Source: UBA5862 sp002408105
Lineage (GTDB): Bacteria > Pseudomonadota > Gammaproteobacteria > Pseudomonadales > UBA5862
Assembly: GCA_034189125.1 (NCBI GenBank)
Contig: JAXHVB010000006.1
Location: forward strand, 1 to 64,000
Length of the DNA: 64,000 nt
Direction of reading: 5' to 3'
The notes beneath the pieces were generated by a model that was not told the origin of the DNA, ran no database searches, and was given only the letters and a program-made list of their open reading frames with translations. Below, in pieces: positions 9,401-17,423 of this stretch; the first letter of the stretch is position 1; every line of letters starts with the position of its first letter. A program made the position numbers and the translations under genes.

Positions 9401-10186
9401 CTCAATGTGCGGGCGCATCTCGGCGGCCCCCAAAGCGCAGTTGAGGCCGATTGCAAGGGGAGCCGCGTGGCGCACTGAGTGCCAGAACGCGGTCGGGGTC
9501 TGGCCGGACAGGGTGCGGCCACTGGCGTCGGTGATGGTGCCCGAGATCACCACAGGCAGCTCGAATCCGCAGTCTTCGAAACACTGGTGTACCGCAAAAA
9601 TGGCGGCCTTGCAGTTGAGTGTATCGAACACGGTTTCGATCAGAATGATATCGACGCCGCCTTCAATCAATGCAGCGGTGGCTTCGCGGTAGTCCTGTGC
9701 CAAACGTTCAAACGTGACTGCACGATACCCAGGGTTATTGACGTCCGGTGACAGCGATGCGGTTTGGTTGGTTGGCCCCAGGATTCCGGCAACGAACCGT
9801 GGTCGTGTCGGGTCTTGCGCGGTCACCATGTCTGCAACGGTGCGGGCGAGGCGGGCGCCTTCAAGGTTGAGGTCAGGAACTGCGTCTTCAAGGCAGTAGT
9901 CGGCCTGGGCAATTCGGGTCGAACTGAAGGTGTTGGTTTCGATGATGTCCGCGCCGGCATCGAGGTAGGCTCTGTGGATCGCAGCGATGATGTCTGGGCG
10001 GGTCAGGCTGAGTAGGTCGTTGTTGCCTTTCAGGCTTTGGCTGAGGCCAGCAAACCGAGTGCCGCGAAAATCGTCCTCTTCAAGCGCATGCCCTTGAATC
10101 ATGGTGCCCATGGCGCCATCAAGAACCAGTATGCGCTTCTTGAGGGCTTGTCTGAGGGCTGCCAGGCGGTCTTTTCGGGTCTGCAT
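6488..10186 (-). CDS. metH: Cobalamin-dependent methionine synthase
   Basis: MetH transfers a methyl group from 5-methyl-tetrahydrofolate to homocysteine through methylcobalamin. The 1232-residue protein has all four modules in order. The homocysteine-binding barrel has zinc ligands in GLNCALGA and GGCCGTTPAH. The pterin-binding barrel has NVGERTNVTGSARF and the segment IMIDSSKWEILEAGL. The cobalamin domain has the axial-ligand motif DVHDIGKNIVGVV at about residue 765. The C-terminal S-adenosylmethionine-dependent reactivation domain includes RYRGIRPAPGYPACPDH. Length matches E. coli MetH (1227). It is divergent from nfuA. I see no SAM or cobalamin riboswitch in the short leader. Confidence 0.97.
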   Translation of the reverse strand: MQTRKDRLAALRQALKKRILVLDGAMGTMIQGHALEEDDFRGTRFAGLSQSLKGNNDLLSLTRPDIIAAIHRAYLDAGADIIETNTFSSTRIAQADYCLEDAVPDLNLEGARLARTVADMVTAQDPTRPRFVAGILGPTNQTASLSPDVNNPGYRAVTFERLAQDYREATAALIEGGVDIILIETVFDTLNCKAAIFAVHQCFEDCGFELPVVISGTITDASGRTLSGQTPTAFWHSVRHAAPLAIGLNCALGAAEMRPHIEELSGVADTLVSAHPNAGLPNEFGEYDETPEQMAEVVEEFMASGFLNIVGGCCGTTPAHIAALAEAAARHAPRPIPRVPPACRLSGLEPLVIDENSLFLNVGERTNVTGSARFARLIREEDYDTALEVARQQVEAGAQVIDINMDEGMLDSRAAMVHFLNLVASEPDISRVPIMIDSSKWEILEAGLQCIQGKGIVNSISLKEGEPAFIKQAKLCRRYGAAVVVMAFDEAGQADTLERKQAIMKRCYDLLVNTVGFPPEDIIFDPNVFAIATGIDEHNNYAVDFIEACAYVRDNLPHALTSGGISNVSFSFRGNNPVREAIHAVFLFHAIGKGLKMGIVNAGQLAIYEEIPAKLRERVEDVVLNRRDDATERLLEIAPDHAGDGSKREAENLEWRELPVKERITHALVKGINTYIVEDSEAARQLCDHPIEVIEGPLMDGMNVVGDLFGAGKMFLPQVVKSARVMKQAVAHLVPFIEARKEAGSRAKGRILLATVKGDVHDIGKNIVGVVLQCNNYEVIDLGVMVPCEKILTTAREAEVDVIGLSGLITPSLDEMVHVAKEMQRTGCTQPLLIGGATTSKAHTAVKIEPQYDRNLTVYVPDASRSVSVVSNLLSTTHRSQFEQNIRAEYDKIRGRSGRRDLSANLLDYAAACSNAHHTDWCSYQPPLPRLIGTQVLQNYPLEQLIDTIDWTPFFTTWELSGKYPRILEDPEVGEVARQLFGEAQTMLKAMVSERWLTANGVIGIFPANRVGHDDVAIYTDETRSQELKRLHFIRQQTAKPDGRPNLSLADYIAPANAGVADYIGAFAVTAGLGAEAVAEAFEADGDDYNAIMVKALADRLAESFAEHLHQRVRREFWGYVPEESLSNEALIAERYRGIRPAPGYPACPDHAEKISLFELLDVNAATQIQLTENLAMWPAASVCGYYFSHPESRYFGVGRIGRDQLQALADRKQVPLPELERQLAPVLSYTP

Positions 10187-10217
10187 CGGAAGCTTAAGTC
10201 CTTATACGATCTACGGT

Positions 10218-10234
10218 TTTTGCTGTTTGCAAAA
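10218..10234. promoter_or_regulatory. Inverted repeat in the metH/nfuA divergent region
   Basis: TTTTGC and GCAAAA form perfect 6-base arms around TGTTT, in the A/T-rich core of the 141-base intergenic region. It lies about 35 bases from the metH start and 95 bases from the nfuA start. It is a possible operator serving either gene. It does not match the MetR pattern TGAA-N5-TTCA, and I cannot name a binding protein. Confidence 0.3.
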
Positions 10235-10327
10235 GTTGATATTGTACCAGCCCGGGCCCAGCGAGCGCGGGATACGGGCCGTGTTGACCACCGCCCCCAT
10301 TCACCCAACCACCGGGTACAGCCAAGT

Positions 10328-10918
10328 ATGACAGGCCTCACCATCACTGAATCCGCACAGGGGTACATCGCTGAGCTGCTGTCCAAGCAGGACGAGGACA
10401 GCATGCACATCCGTGTGTTTGTGGCAGATCCCGGTACACCCCGGGCGGAGAGTTGCGTCGCCTATTGCCGCGCTGAGGATGCAGAGCCCGATGACCTGGT
10501 CATTGCCTGCGAGGGCTTCAACGCCTATGTCGAGGCACGCAGCCTGCCTTTTCTGGACGAAGCGCTTATTGACTACGCGAAAGACCGCTTTGGAGGCCAG
10601 CTGACCATCAAGGCGCCCAACGCCAAGATCGGCAAGGTTGACGACTCCAGCCCGTTGGAGGACCGCATCAACTACGTGCTGTACACCGAGATCAACCCCG
10701 GTCTTGCCGCCCACGGGGGGGAGGTGAGCCTGGTGGAAATCATCGAAGGCGAAGGCATCGCCGTGTTGCAGTTCGGCGGGGGCTGCCAGGGCTGCGGGAT
10801 GGTGGATGCAACCCTCAAGCACGGTGTCGAGCGCACCCTGGTTGAGCAGGTGCCTGAAATCAGGGCGGTCCGCGATGTGACCGACCACAGCATGCGCGAG
10901 AATGCTTACTACACCTAG
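10328..10918 (+). CDS. nfuA: Fe/S biogenesis protein NfuA
   Basis: NfuA carries 4Fe-4S clusters to apoproteins under oxidative or iron stress. The 196-residue product has a degenerate A-type scaffold domain (about 1-95) and a C-terminal Nfu domain (about 110-190) with the cluster-binding CxxC at Cys153 and Cys156 (GGGCQGCGM). The frame is open further upstream, but the conserved start is ATG 10328 (MTGLTITESA). The degenerate domain lacks the full A-type cysteine set, as in E. coli. It is divergent from metH. Confidence 0.93.
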   Translation: MTGLTITESAQGYIAELLSKQDEDSMHIRVFVADPGTPRAESCVAYCRAEDAEPDDLVIACEGFNAYVEARSLPFLDEALIDYAKDRFGGQLTIKAPNAKIGKVDDSSPLEDRINYVLYTEINPGLAAHGGEVSLVEIIEGEGIAVLQFGGGCQGCGMVDATLKHGVERTLVEQVPEIRAVRDVTDHSMRENAYYT

Positions 10919-10950
10919 CCGGTGGCGGTAAGGCGCTGGGTCCGGTGACG

Positions 10951-11871
10951 TTATGACGCCGCTTCGATGCGGGTGCGCACTATGGCGGTCTCGCGGTGCA
11001 GCGTTTGTAGGCAGTTTTCCAATTCGCGCCATTCGGCTTTAAAGCGTTCCAGTCGGCTGTGCGCGTCCAGCGCGCCGCTGCGCAAGGCCGCATCCGAAGA
11101 CCCGGTTCGAATTCGATCGATCGTCTGCTCGGTGTTTTCAAACTGCCGCTTGAGTTGTGCCAAGGCCAAATCGGCCTTTTCCGATGTTTGTTCCAGGCGC
11201 ACCAGTTGTTTGGCGGCATTTTGTGGCAGGGCGTCATCCAGCAACACCCGCTGTTGTTCCATGATTTCATCCTGTAGGTCCAGGATGTTGTCCTTGACGG
11301 ACTGCAGGTCCAGCATCGCCTGCTCGATCTCGTCGATGTGCGCCGTCTCAACCTCGTCTTCGTGAGCTTCCGCGGGTTCCGCCGCCGCGGAGGATGGCCC
11401 TTCGGGGTCTGCTTCCGGTTCCGTTGGCACCTCCGCTGGTGCCAGCGATTCCGCGCGGGACGCGGTTGCCACCTCATCAAAGAGTTTGCCGAGGTGTTGA
11501 TGGGTGAGCTCCCAGTTCGCGGAGACTTGATCGAGCTCATTGATGCTTGCCTGCTCGGCGCGGAGGAATTTCCACCGCAGCAGCGCGGAACGCACCTCTC
11601 CGTCGATTGACTTGAAGTCCGCGGTGGTGGGCCGCGCATCCAAGGTTTCCATGTGCGATTCGGTGTCCTGGATGGCCTCGTTCAGGTAGTCTCGGTAGAG
11701 CTTTGTCGGTCGCATGGTCGCTGCACCGGTTGGGCCCCGCAACCTGTCCAATGTCTGAAAGTAGCGCTTACGGAGCTGCCTGCTGTAGAGCGACAGCCCC
11801 GCGACTGCCAGGGTTAGCACTGCGAACAGCTCAATCAGGTATAAGGCGTGCAGGCGACTGATCTCAATCAT
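10951..11871 (-). CDS. Membrane-anchored coiled-coil protein of unknown function
   Basis: The start is placed at ATG 11871 (MIEISRLHALYLIELF); the open frame begins 22 codons earlier. The 306-residue product has one N-terminal transmembrane helix (about residues 8-28) and a charged cytoplasmic region. An acidic Pro/Glu/Ala-rich linker (about 145-185) precedes a long C-terminal coiled coil rich in Leu, Glu and Gln (for example LQSVKDNILDLQDEIMEQQ). The layout resembles RmuC-like or envelope-associated scaffolds, but no domain can be named. It is convergent with nfuA (32-base gap). Confidence 0.65.
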   Translation of the reverse strand: MIEISRLHALYLIELFAVLTLAVAGLSLYSRQLRKRYFQTLDRLRGPTGAATMRPTKLYRDYLNEAIQDTESHMETLDARPTTADFKSIDGEVRSALLRWKFLRAEQASINELDQVSANWELTHQHLGKLFDEVATASRAESLAPAEVPTEPEADPEGPSSAAAEPAEAHEDEVETAHIDEIEQAMLDLQSVKDNILDLQDEIMEQQRVLLDDALPQNAAKQLVRLEQTSEKADLALAQLKRQFENTEQTIDRIRTGSSDAALRSGALDAHSRLERFKAEWRELENCLQTLHRETAIVRTRIEAAS

Positions 11872-12038
11872 AATTAAACCCGGGTCCAAGGGCGGCCGGA
11901 TTCGTTGCGTACAGTATTTTCGAAGCGCTTGGTACACAGGACGCCGCCGCAGCCTTCGAAGTATGGTGCAGAATCAATGGTTTTGCAGATGATGCGGTGT
12001 ATCGGTACGCCGTTTACCGTCACTTGTAGGTACAGTTA

Positions 12039-12605
12039 ATGGCCGCCCTGGAAACGCTTTTCACCCGCTATTCTCATCCCAAGTTGACCGACCCCGCCCC
12101 TGGAGCGAATGAACTCCGTGATTTGTTCCGCGCGGCGATGCGCGCGCCCGATCATGCCCTCCTTCGCCCGTGGAGATTCCTGACCGTGCGCGGAGAGGCC
12201 AGAGCACGGTTGGGCCTGCTCATGGAGGCTGCCGCCCGCGAAGAAGAGGCTGATTTGACTGATGCGCGCGCGCAAAAACTGCGGAACGCGCCCCTGCGCG
12301 CGCCCCTGCTCGTTGTTGCGTATGCTCGGGTCCAGGAACACCCAAAGGTGCCCGAGGTGGAACAGTTGCTGGCCACGGGCGCGGCTGTGGAGAACTTTTT
12401 GGTTGCAGCCCATGCACTCGGCTACGGAGCCATGTGGCGGACCGGTGCCATCGCATACAACCGCACACTGCATCGGCTGCTTGGACTGGAGCCCTGCGAT
12501 CGGATCGTTGCTTTTGTCTATGTGGGCACGCCCGTGAACGACATGGCCGCACAAAAGGCCCCGTTGGACGCCGCCCCTGAGCAGCATGTCCGGGAATGGG
12601 GCTGA
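12039..12605 (+). CDS. Nitroreductase family protein, YdjA-like
   Basis: The 188-residue product belongs to the small FMN-dependent nitroreductases of the YdjA branch. It shows the N-terminal FMN-contact pattern (AAMRAPDHALLRPWRF), a central helix QLLATGAAVENFLVAAHALGYG, and AMWRTGAIAYN followed by IVAFVYVGTP. Members reduce nitroaromatics or quinones with NAD(P)H; the natural substrate is unknown. The Shine-Dalgarno is weak. It is followed by tRNA-Ser. Confidence 0.85.
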   Translation: MAALETLFTRYSHPKLTDPAPGANELRDLFRAAMRAPDHALLRPWRFLTVRGEARARLGLLMEAAAREEEADLTDARAQKLRNAPLRAPLLVVAYARVQEHPKVPEVEQLLATGAAVENFLVAAHALGYGAMWRTGAIAYNRTLHRLLGLEPCDRIVAFVYVGTPVNDMAAQKAPLDAAPEQHVREWG

Positions 12606-12607
12606 GA

Positions 12608-12636
12608 TTGCGCCCCACTGACCGCTGAGGTACAGT
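12608..12636 (+). promoter_or_regulatory. Candidate sigma-70 promoter of tRNA-Ser
   Basis: TTGCGC (12608-12613) and TACAGT (12631-12636) are spaced 17 bases apart, about 50 bases before tRNA-Ser and right after the nitroreductase stop. The match is moderate, and read-through from the upstream gene is the alternative. Confidence 0.4.
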
Positions 12637-12685
12637 GGCCGCCCGCTACCGGTGGCGCCACCAGTGGGTCCGCGCCAAGCTTCCC

Positions 12686-12776
12686 GGAGAGGTGTCCGAG
12701 TGGTTGAAGGAGCACGCCTGGAAAGCGTGTATACGGTCACCCCGTATCGAGGGTTCGAATCCCTCCCTCTCCGCCA
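12686..12776 (+). tRNA. tRNA-Ser (anticodon GGA)
   Basis: The 91-base gene has acceptor GGAGAGG/CCTCTCC, anticodon stem CACGC/GCGTG around CTGGAAA, a long variable arm (TATACGGTCACCCCGTAT) typical of class II tRNAs, T loop GTTCGAATC and encoded CCA. Confidence 0.97.
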
Positions 12777-12882
12777 AGTCTTTCTCAACTGGTCCCGGTA
12801 CTGAGGAGGTCGGCGTTCGCTCTGAGCCCTGGCCGCAAGTCGATCCCTCAGGCGTTTGGAATTGCAGGCCCCTTCTCAAGCT

Positions 12883-14229
12883 TTACTTCTCGGTGGGCTC
12901 CTCCCCGCCGACCCAGCGCTGCATGAGCGCGCAGGTCACCAAGTCGCCGGTGACATTGACGGCGGTGCGGCTCATGTCGAGGATGCGGTCGACGCCCATG
13001 ATCAATGCAATCCCGGCCGGCGGGATGCCGACGGTCCCAAGCACCATGGACAAAATCACAATGCCGACGCCGGGGGTGGCAGGCGACCCAATTGACGCGC
13101 CGACGGCCATGGCAACAATCAGGGCCATGCTGCCCCAGCTCAAATCCACTCCATAGACTTGCGCCAGAAAGACCGCTGCAACGCTTTGGTACAGGGCGGT
13201 ACCGTTCATGTTGATGGTGGCGCCCAAGGGGATGACAAACTGGGAGATGGACGGGCTCACCTGGAGCTGGGTTTCAGCGGTTTTAATCGACAGCGGCATC
13301 ACGGTTGCGGAGCTGGATGTAGAGAACGCGAGCAGCAGCACGTCCTTGGTGTCGCGGATGAACCGCAACGGCGGCTTGCCCGCCAGTATCCGTAGCATGA
13401 GCAGGTAAACCAGCAGCATGGTCAACAGGCCAAGCAGCACGGTTGCTACGTAGATGGCCATGCCCAATAAGGCCTCGAGGCCGATTTTGGTGGTCAGTTG
13501 GGCCATCAGACCAAAAACCGCAAATGGCGCAAGGCGCATGGCCCAGCGGACCACTGTCATGCAGATTTCCTGCAGAGAGCCAAGCAAGTCGAGCATCGGC
13601 TTGGCCTGGTGCGGCGCCATGGACACCAGTGCGATGCCGAAAATCACCGAGAAGATAACAATCTGCAGCATTTGCCCCTGCACCATGGCGTCCAGCGGGT
13701 TGCCCGGTAGCAGTCCGACCACCGCGTCCGGCAACTCGATCAGGCTCGGTGCCGTGGCCGCTGGCGTGGTGGTGGTTGATGCTGGGCCTTGCACGGGGCG
13801 CAGTCCCGTCATGGAGTCCCCAGGGCGGATCACCCCGGCAATGAGCAGGCCGATGCATGCGGCAAGTGCAGTGGTCGCGGCAAAAAACAAGGTGACGCGC
13901 AGGCCGAGCTTTTTGAGTTGTTCGATGTTTTCGCTGGCCGCGAGGCCTCGGATGACCGAGGCGATCACCAGCGGGATGACGATCATCTGAACGGTGGCCA
14001 AAAACAGCCGACCTGGGAATGCAAGCCAGTTGCCGACAGTCACACCCACAGAAGGGCTGACCAGCCCCACCGAGGGTCCAAGCAGCACCCCGACCGCCAG
14101 GCCAAGGGCCATCCCCACCAGCACTTTGGCCCACAGTCGCCCCTGTACCATCCCCGACAAGTAGTCGCTGAGGTGTGCAAGCGAGCGTGGGTTCAGGTAA
14201 TCGAGCGCGCGAAGTGGTGGTGTTGTCAT
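12883..14229 (-). CDS. Dicarboxylate/amino-acid:cation symporter (DAACS family)
   Basis: The 448-residue inner-membrane carrier couples uptake of glutamate, aspartate or C4-dicarboxylates to Na+ or H+. Family hallmarks are the serine-rich hairpin AFSTSSSATVMPLSI, the NMNGTALYQSVAAVFLAQ segment (cation/substrate site) and the second hairpin GVGIVILSMVLGTVGIP. The start is set at ATG 14229; the open frame extends upstream but would overlap the preceding aminotransferase. It is probably co-transcribed with that gene (101-base gap). The exact substrate cannot be read; an excluded one is not evident either. Confidence 0.88.
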   Translation of the reverse strand: MTTPPLRALDYLNPRSLAHLSDYLSGMVQGRLWAKVLVGMALGLAVGVLLGPSVGLVSPSVGVTVGNWLAFPGRLFLATVQMIVIPLVIASVIRGLAASENIEQLKKLGLRVTLFFAATTALAACIGLLIAGVIRPGDSMTGLRPVQGPASTTTTPAATAPSLIELPDAVVGLLPGNPLDAMVQGQMLQIVIFSVIFGIALVSMAPHQAKPMLDLLGSLQEICMTVVRWAMRLAPFAVFGLMAQLTTKIGLEALLGMAIYVATVLLGLLTMLLVYLLMLRILAGKPPLRFIRDTKDVLLLAFSTSSSATVMPLSIKTAETQLQVSPSISQFVIPLGATINMNGTALYQSVAAVFLAQVYGVDLSWGSMALIVAMAVGASIGSPATPGVGIVILSMVLGTVGIPPAGIALIMGVDRILDMSRTAVNVTGDLVTCALMQRWVGGEEPTEK

Positions 14230-14330
14230 CGGTTCGATGCTGTGGTTTTGCGAAGCCCAAGACTTGTGAGCCGGCTCGGTGGTCCCCGATCCATCATTGC
14301 TCAGAGTCAATTCTTTGGGGTTGATGCAGG

Positions 14331-15509
14331 TCAGCCCATTTGCCGTTGGTGGCCAAGAACTTCGTCCAGCGAGGCCAGCATACAGTCGATTTCCCCGTGG
14401 CTGACAACCAGCGAAGGCATGAACCGCAGGCAATTGGGCCTCGGGGCATTGAGCAGGAGCCCGCGCTCAAACGCTGATTCGACCAGCTTGCGAGCGTCGA
14501 ATGCAGTGGTGTCCAGAGCCAGCAACAGCCCTGCTCCACGGACCCCTCCCAGCTGGTGTCGGGCTGCAAGAGACTCGATTCCTGTGCGCAAATAACGGCC
14601 ACGCTCGCGGGTGCTCGCCAAAAAGCCCGGTTCGAGCAGTGTGTCGAGTACCGCGAGACCGGCGGCGCAAACCAGCGGATTGCCGTTGAAGGTGCCGCCT
14701 TGCTCGCCATGCGCGAAGCAGCTCACCCGCTCCTTGCAAAGCAGGGCCGCCAAGGGAACGCCGCCGCCGATGCCTTTTCCGAGCGTGAGGATGTCTGGTG
14801 TTACCCCATAGTGCTGGTACGCAAACAGCGAGCCGGTGCGGCCCATCCCCGTTTGCACCTCATCGAAAATCAGCAGCAGGTCACGGCCTGCCGTGATTTT
14901 CCGCAGCCCTTCGAGGAAGCCTGGCAAAGCCGGTAAAACACCGGCTTCCCCTTGAATGGGCTCCAGCATCACGGCGACAGTTTGGTCGTCGATCGCGTGA
15001 GCCACTGCGTCCAGCTGGTTGAGCGGGACTTTCACGAACCCTGGCACCTTGGGTTCGAAAAGGACATCCCAGCCTGGCTTTGCCGATGCCGACATGGTTG
15101 CCAGGCTGCGGCCATGGAATCCGTTCTCAAAGGTGATGACCTTGTATGCACCGTCGCGGTTCAGCGCGCCCCACTTGCGTGCGAGCTTGATGGCCCCTTC
15201 GTTGGCTTCCGCGCCAGTGTTGGTGAAAAACACCTGATCGAAGGCGCTCGCATCGGTCAGCCGGTGGGCGAGGTCAACCATTGGCTGATTGAAGAAAGCA
15301 GGACTTGGATTGATCAATTCGCCGGCCTGATCCTGAATCGCAGCCACCAGCCGGGGGTGGGCGTGGCCAAGGGAGTTGACTGCCCAGCCCTGGACGAAGT
15401 CGAGGTACTTGCGCCCGTTGGAGTCCCACAGCCAGGAACCGCGCCCACGCACGAACACTGTCTCTGGCCTTGGGGCGATCGGCATCAGAGCTGGATGTGG
15501 GTTGGCCAT
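14331..15509 (-). CDS. argD: Acetylornithine/succinyldiaminopimelate-type aminotransferase
   Basis: This is a PLP-dependent class III aminotransferase of 392 residues from ATG 15509 (MANPHPALMPIAPRP). ArgD-type signatures are NSLGHAHPRLVAAI, FFTNTGAEANEGAIKLARKW, FENGFHGRSLATMSAS, LIFDEVQTGMGRTG and the PLP lysine in LTLGKGIGGGVPLAAL. It likely makes N-acetylornithine for arginine or succinyl-diaminopimelate for lysine. It is the second class III aminotransferase here, besides ectB, and is clearly distinct from it. A role linked to the neighbouring symporter is possible. The 576 bases upstream hold no gene. Confidence 0.82.
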   Translation of the reverse strand: MANPHPALMPIAPRPETVFVRGRGSWLWDSNGRKYLDFVQGWAVNSLGHAHPRLVAAIQDQAGELINPSPAFFNQPMVDLAHRLTDASAFDQVFFTNTGAEANEGAIKLARKWGALNRDGAYKVITFENGFHGRSLATMSASAKPGWDVLFEPKVPGFVKVPLNQLDAVAHAIDDQTVAVMLEPIQGEAGVLPALPGFLEGLRKITAGRDLLLIFDEVQTGMGRTGSLFAYQHYGVTPDILTLGKGIGGGVPLAALLCKERVSCFAHGEQGGTFNGNPLVCAAGLAVLDTLLEPGFLASTRERGRYLRTGIESLAARHQLGGVRGAGLLLALDTTAFDARKLVESAFERGLLLNAPRPNCLRFMPSLVVSHGEIDCMLASLDEVLGHQRQMG

Positions 15510-16085
15510 GGATGCGGTTTCCTTGTGTATTTGGGGTGAACGGAATCGAGGGTCTGGTCGCAACGGACAGAGACAGGCCAATGGTTTCGGGACGCTGGAT
15601 CACGGCGCGTCGCGCGCCGGGCGTAACTGCGCAGAATGTGGCGCCGTTGTGCGGTGGGTGTGTCGACCTCTGGGCAGGCGCGGGGGCGAATCAGCCGGTC
15701 GGTGGCCGGTGCGATGACACCAGAGCGGGTTGGCATGTGCGGCCTCGGTTTGGGCAGCCGCAGGTCCGTTGGCGAAGGGGTGAGGCGGGCAGTCGCGTCA
15801 GGACTTGCGGCTGCCGATGGAAAAAATCAGAGAAACAGAATCCGACAGCAGGGGCGAGCGCATCGGCGTCGCGTGCTGCGGTCTGGGTGCTGCTGTGGCG
15901 GGAGATTGGCGCGCATCCGAAAGAGGTTACGGGTGGATTCTAGTGGGTGTCAATCCATGTTGTGGGACCGGCTTCAGTCCTTTGAGCAGCGACCCGCGTG
16001 GCGGTGAGGTCGAAGAGGTGTGGGGTGTATAAGATCTGACAACCTACGCCGCGGACCTCAGCGTTCGATACCCAGAGCGGCGTTC
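15510..16085. other. 576-base intergenic region without a supported gene
   Basis: This lies between the ectA stop and the argD-like start, both on the minus strand. The open frames here are short, Arg/Gly-rich and lack ribosome sites, as expected from high-GC noise. Bases about 15955-15990 (TTGTGGGACCGGCTTCAG) resemble a fragment of a REP-type element but form only a weak GGGAC/GTCCT hairpin, in single copy. No clear terminator for the ectoine operon is visible. The region presumably holds the promoter of the argD-like gene. Confidence 0.5.
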
Positions 16086-16586
16086 TCAAAACGGACCGAT
16101 GCTCAGCAGCCGTTCTGGCTCGTGGCTGGGCTCTGGAAAAAGCGCCGCACCAAACCCCGGGGATTCCTCCAGAGGCGCGCCCACGCGCCTGGCAAATCCT
16201 AAAAACAGGGCGCGAGACGCGGCATTGGACGGGGTCACATTGGTGATCAGGCGGCGCACACCGCGGCATGCTTCGGCGTTGATGAGAAACTCGAGCATTC
16301 GCCCGGCCACGCCCTTACCGCGCCCCGCGGGCGCAACGCCAACCTGCCACACAAACAAGGCATCCGGGTTGGGGGGCGGCCTGTAGCCGGTGACGAAGCC
16401 GATGGCCTGGTCGCCCGCCTCGGCGATGACGGAGGTGGCGGAAAAGTCGCGGCACACCATTAGGTAGGCATAGCAAGAATTGAGGTCCAGAGTCCCCGCG
16501 GCCTGAACCAGTTGCCAAATGCGCACACCATCCTCTACATCGGGATGGCGGAGCTGAATCTTGGTTTGGGTGTCCGTTTGCGTCAT
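16086..16586 (-). CDS. ectA: L-2,4-diaminobutyrate acetyltransferase (ectoine synthesis)
   Basis: EctA acetylates 2,4-diaminobutyrate to N-gamma-acetyl-diaminobutyrate. The 166-residue GNAT enzyme shows the EctA-specific LDLNSCYAYLMVCRDF, the acetyl-CoA loop VAPAGRGKGVAGRML, and ITNVTPSNAASRALF. Length matches the family (about 165-190). It is normally the first gene of ectABC. Here it is the last gene of a long minus-strand run, 48 bases after ehuA and about 7.5 kb from ectC. It is the only ectA copy in the window, and its key motifs look intact. Confidence 0.93.
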   Translation of the reverse strand: MTQTDTQTKIQLRHPDVEDGVRIWQLVQAAGTLDLNSCYAYLMVCRDFSATSVIAEAGDQAIGFVTGYRPPPNPDALFVWQVGVAPAGRGKGVAGRMLEFLINAEACRGVRRLITNVTPSNAASRALFLGFARRVGAPLEESPGFGAALFPEPSHEPERLLSIGPF

Positions 16587-16634
16587 GGGTTTCGGGGGCT
16601 CGTTTGCTGTGCTTGGAAAGTGCGCTCTTGGCTC

Positions 16635-17423
16635 TCAGTGGGACAGCACCGCGCGAAGAAATTCTGCAGTGCGTGGCTGCTGTGGAGCATCAAACAGCTG
16701 TTCTGGGGGGCCCTGTTCCACGATGCGACCCGCTTCCATCAGTACCACACGGTCAGCGAACTCGCGTGCAAATCCCATTTCATGGGTCACGAGCAGCATG
16801 GTCATGGCTTGGTCTTCCCCCAGGCGGCGCAGCACGTTTAGCACCTCGCCAACCAGTTCGGGGTCGAGCGCGCTGGTGACCTCGTCGAACAGCATGATGC
16901 GCGGCTCCATGGCGAGCGCCCGGGCAATGGCCACCCGCTGTTTCTGGCCGCCGGAGAGCTGGGACGGAAAGGCATCCGCTTTGTCGGCAAGTCCAACCCA
17001 GGACAGCCATTCCCGGGCCTGGGCTTCGGCTGTTGCTTTCGGGGTCTTGCGGACCCGGATGGGTGCTTCGGTGAGGTTGCGCAGCACGGTTCGGTGCGGA
17101 AACAGGTTGAAGTGCTGAAAGACCATCCCGAGGTGGTCACGCACCTGCCGCAGGTTGTGGGGACTCGCGGACCCTGCGGTGGCGGTTGGGTCAATCTTCC
17201 ACAGCGGCATCCCCGCCACCTCCACGCAACCGGCCTGCACAGGTTCGAGGCCCATCAAAATGCGCAGTACGGTAGACTTGCCTGATCCGCTTGGGCCGAT
17301 CAGAGCCAATTTCTCGCCGCGCGCGACATTCAGGTCGATTCCATCGAGCACCACATGGTCACCATAGCGCTTGTGGACTTTGGCGAGGCGCACCGCCCAG
17401 TCGGTGTCAGCTTGGTCGAGCAA
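16635..17423 (-). CDS. ehuA: Ectoine-type ABC transporter ATP-binding protein
   Basis: This is the ATPase subunit of a polar-amino-acid-type importer, 262 residues. Walker A is GPSGSGKST, the signature is LSGGQKQR, Walker B is IMLFDEVTSALDPE, and the switch is LVTHEM. The start is TTG 17423: a GGAGG stands 6 bases before it, and the longer open frame runs into ehuD. It overlaps the ehuD stop by 17 bases. Assignment to ectoine rests on the EhuB-like binding protein and on being flanked by ect genes. Confidence 0.87.
   Translation of the reverse strand: MLDQADTDWAVRLAKVHKRYGDHVVLDGIDLNVARGEKLALIGPSGSGKSTVLRILMGLEPVQAGCVEVAGMPLWKIDPTATAGSASPHNLRQVRDHLGMVFQHFNLFPHRTVLRNLTEAPIRVRKTPKATAEAQAREWLSWVGLADKADAFPSQLSGGQKQRVAIARALAMEPRIMLFDEVTSALDPELVGEVLNVLRRLGEDQAMTMLLVTHEMGFAREFADRVVLMEAGRIVEQGPPEQLFDAPQQPRTAEFLRAVLSH

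Noticed and set aside
10187..10327. SAM, SAH or cobalamin riboswitch for metH
   Set aside because: The sequence before the metH start is too short, and none of the conserved helices or box elements can be found.
14230..14433. N-terminal extension of the DAACS symporter
   Set aside because: It would overlap the argD-like gene end, and its sequence is not membrane-like; ATG 14229 starts directly before the first conserved segment.
15955..15990. REP-like fragment (TTGTGGGACCGGCTTCAG)
   Set aside because: It resembles REP-type intergenic elements by eye but is single-copy in this window and forms only a 4-5 base stem. I mention it only in the intergenic entry.
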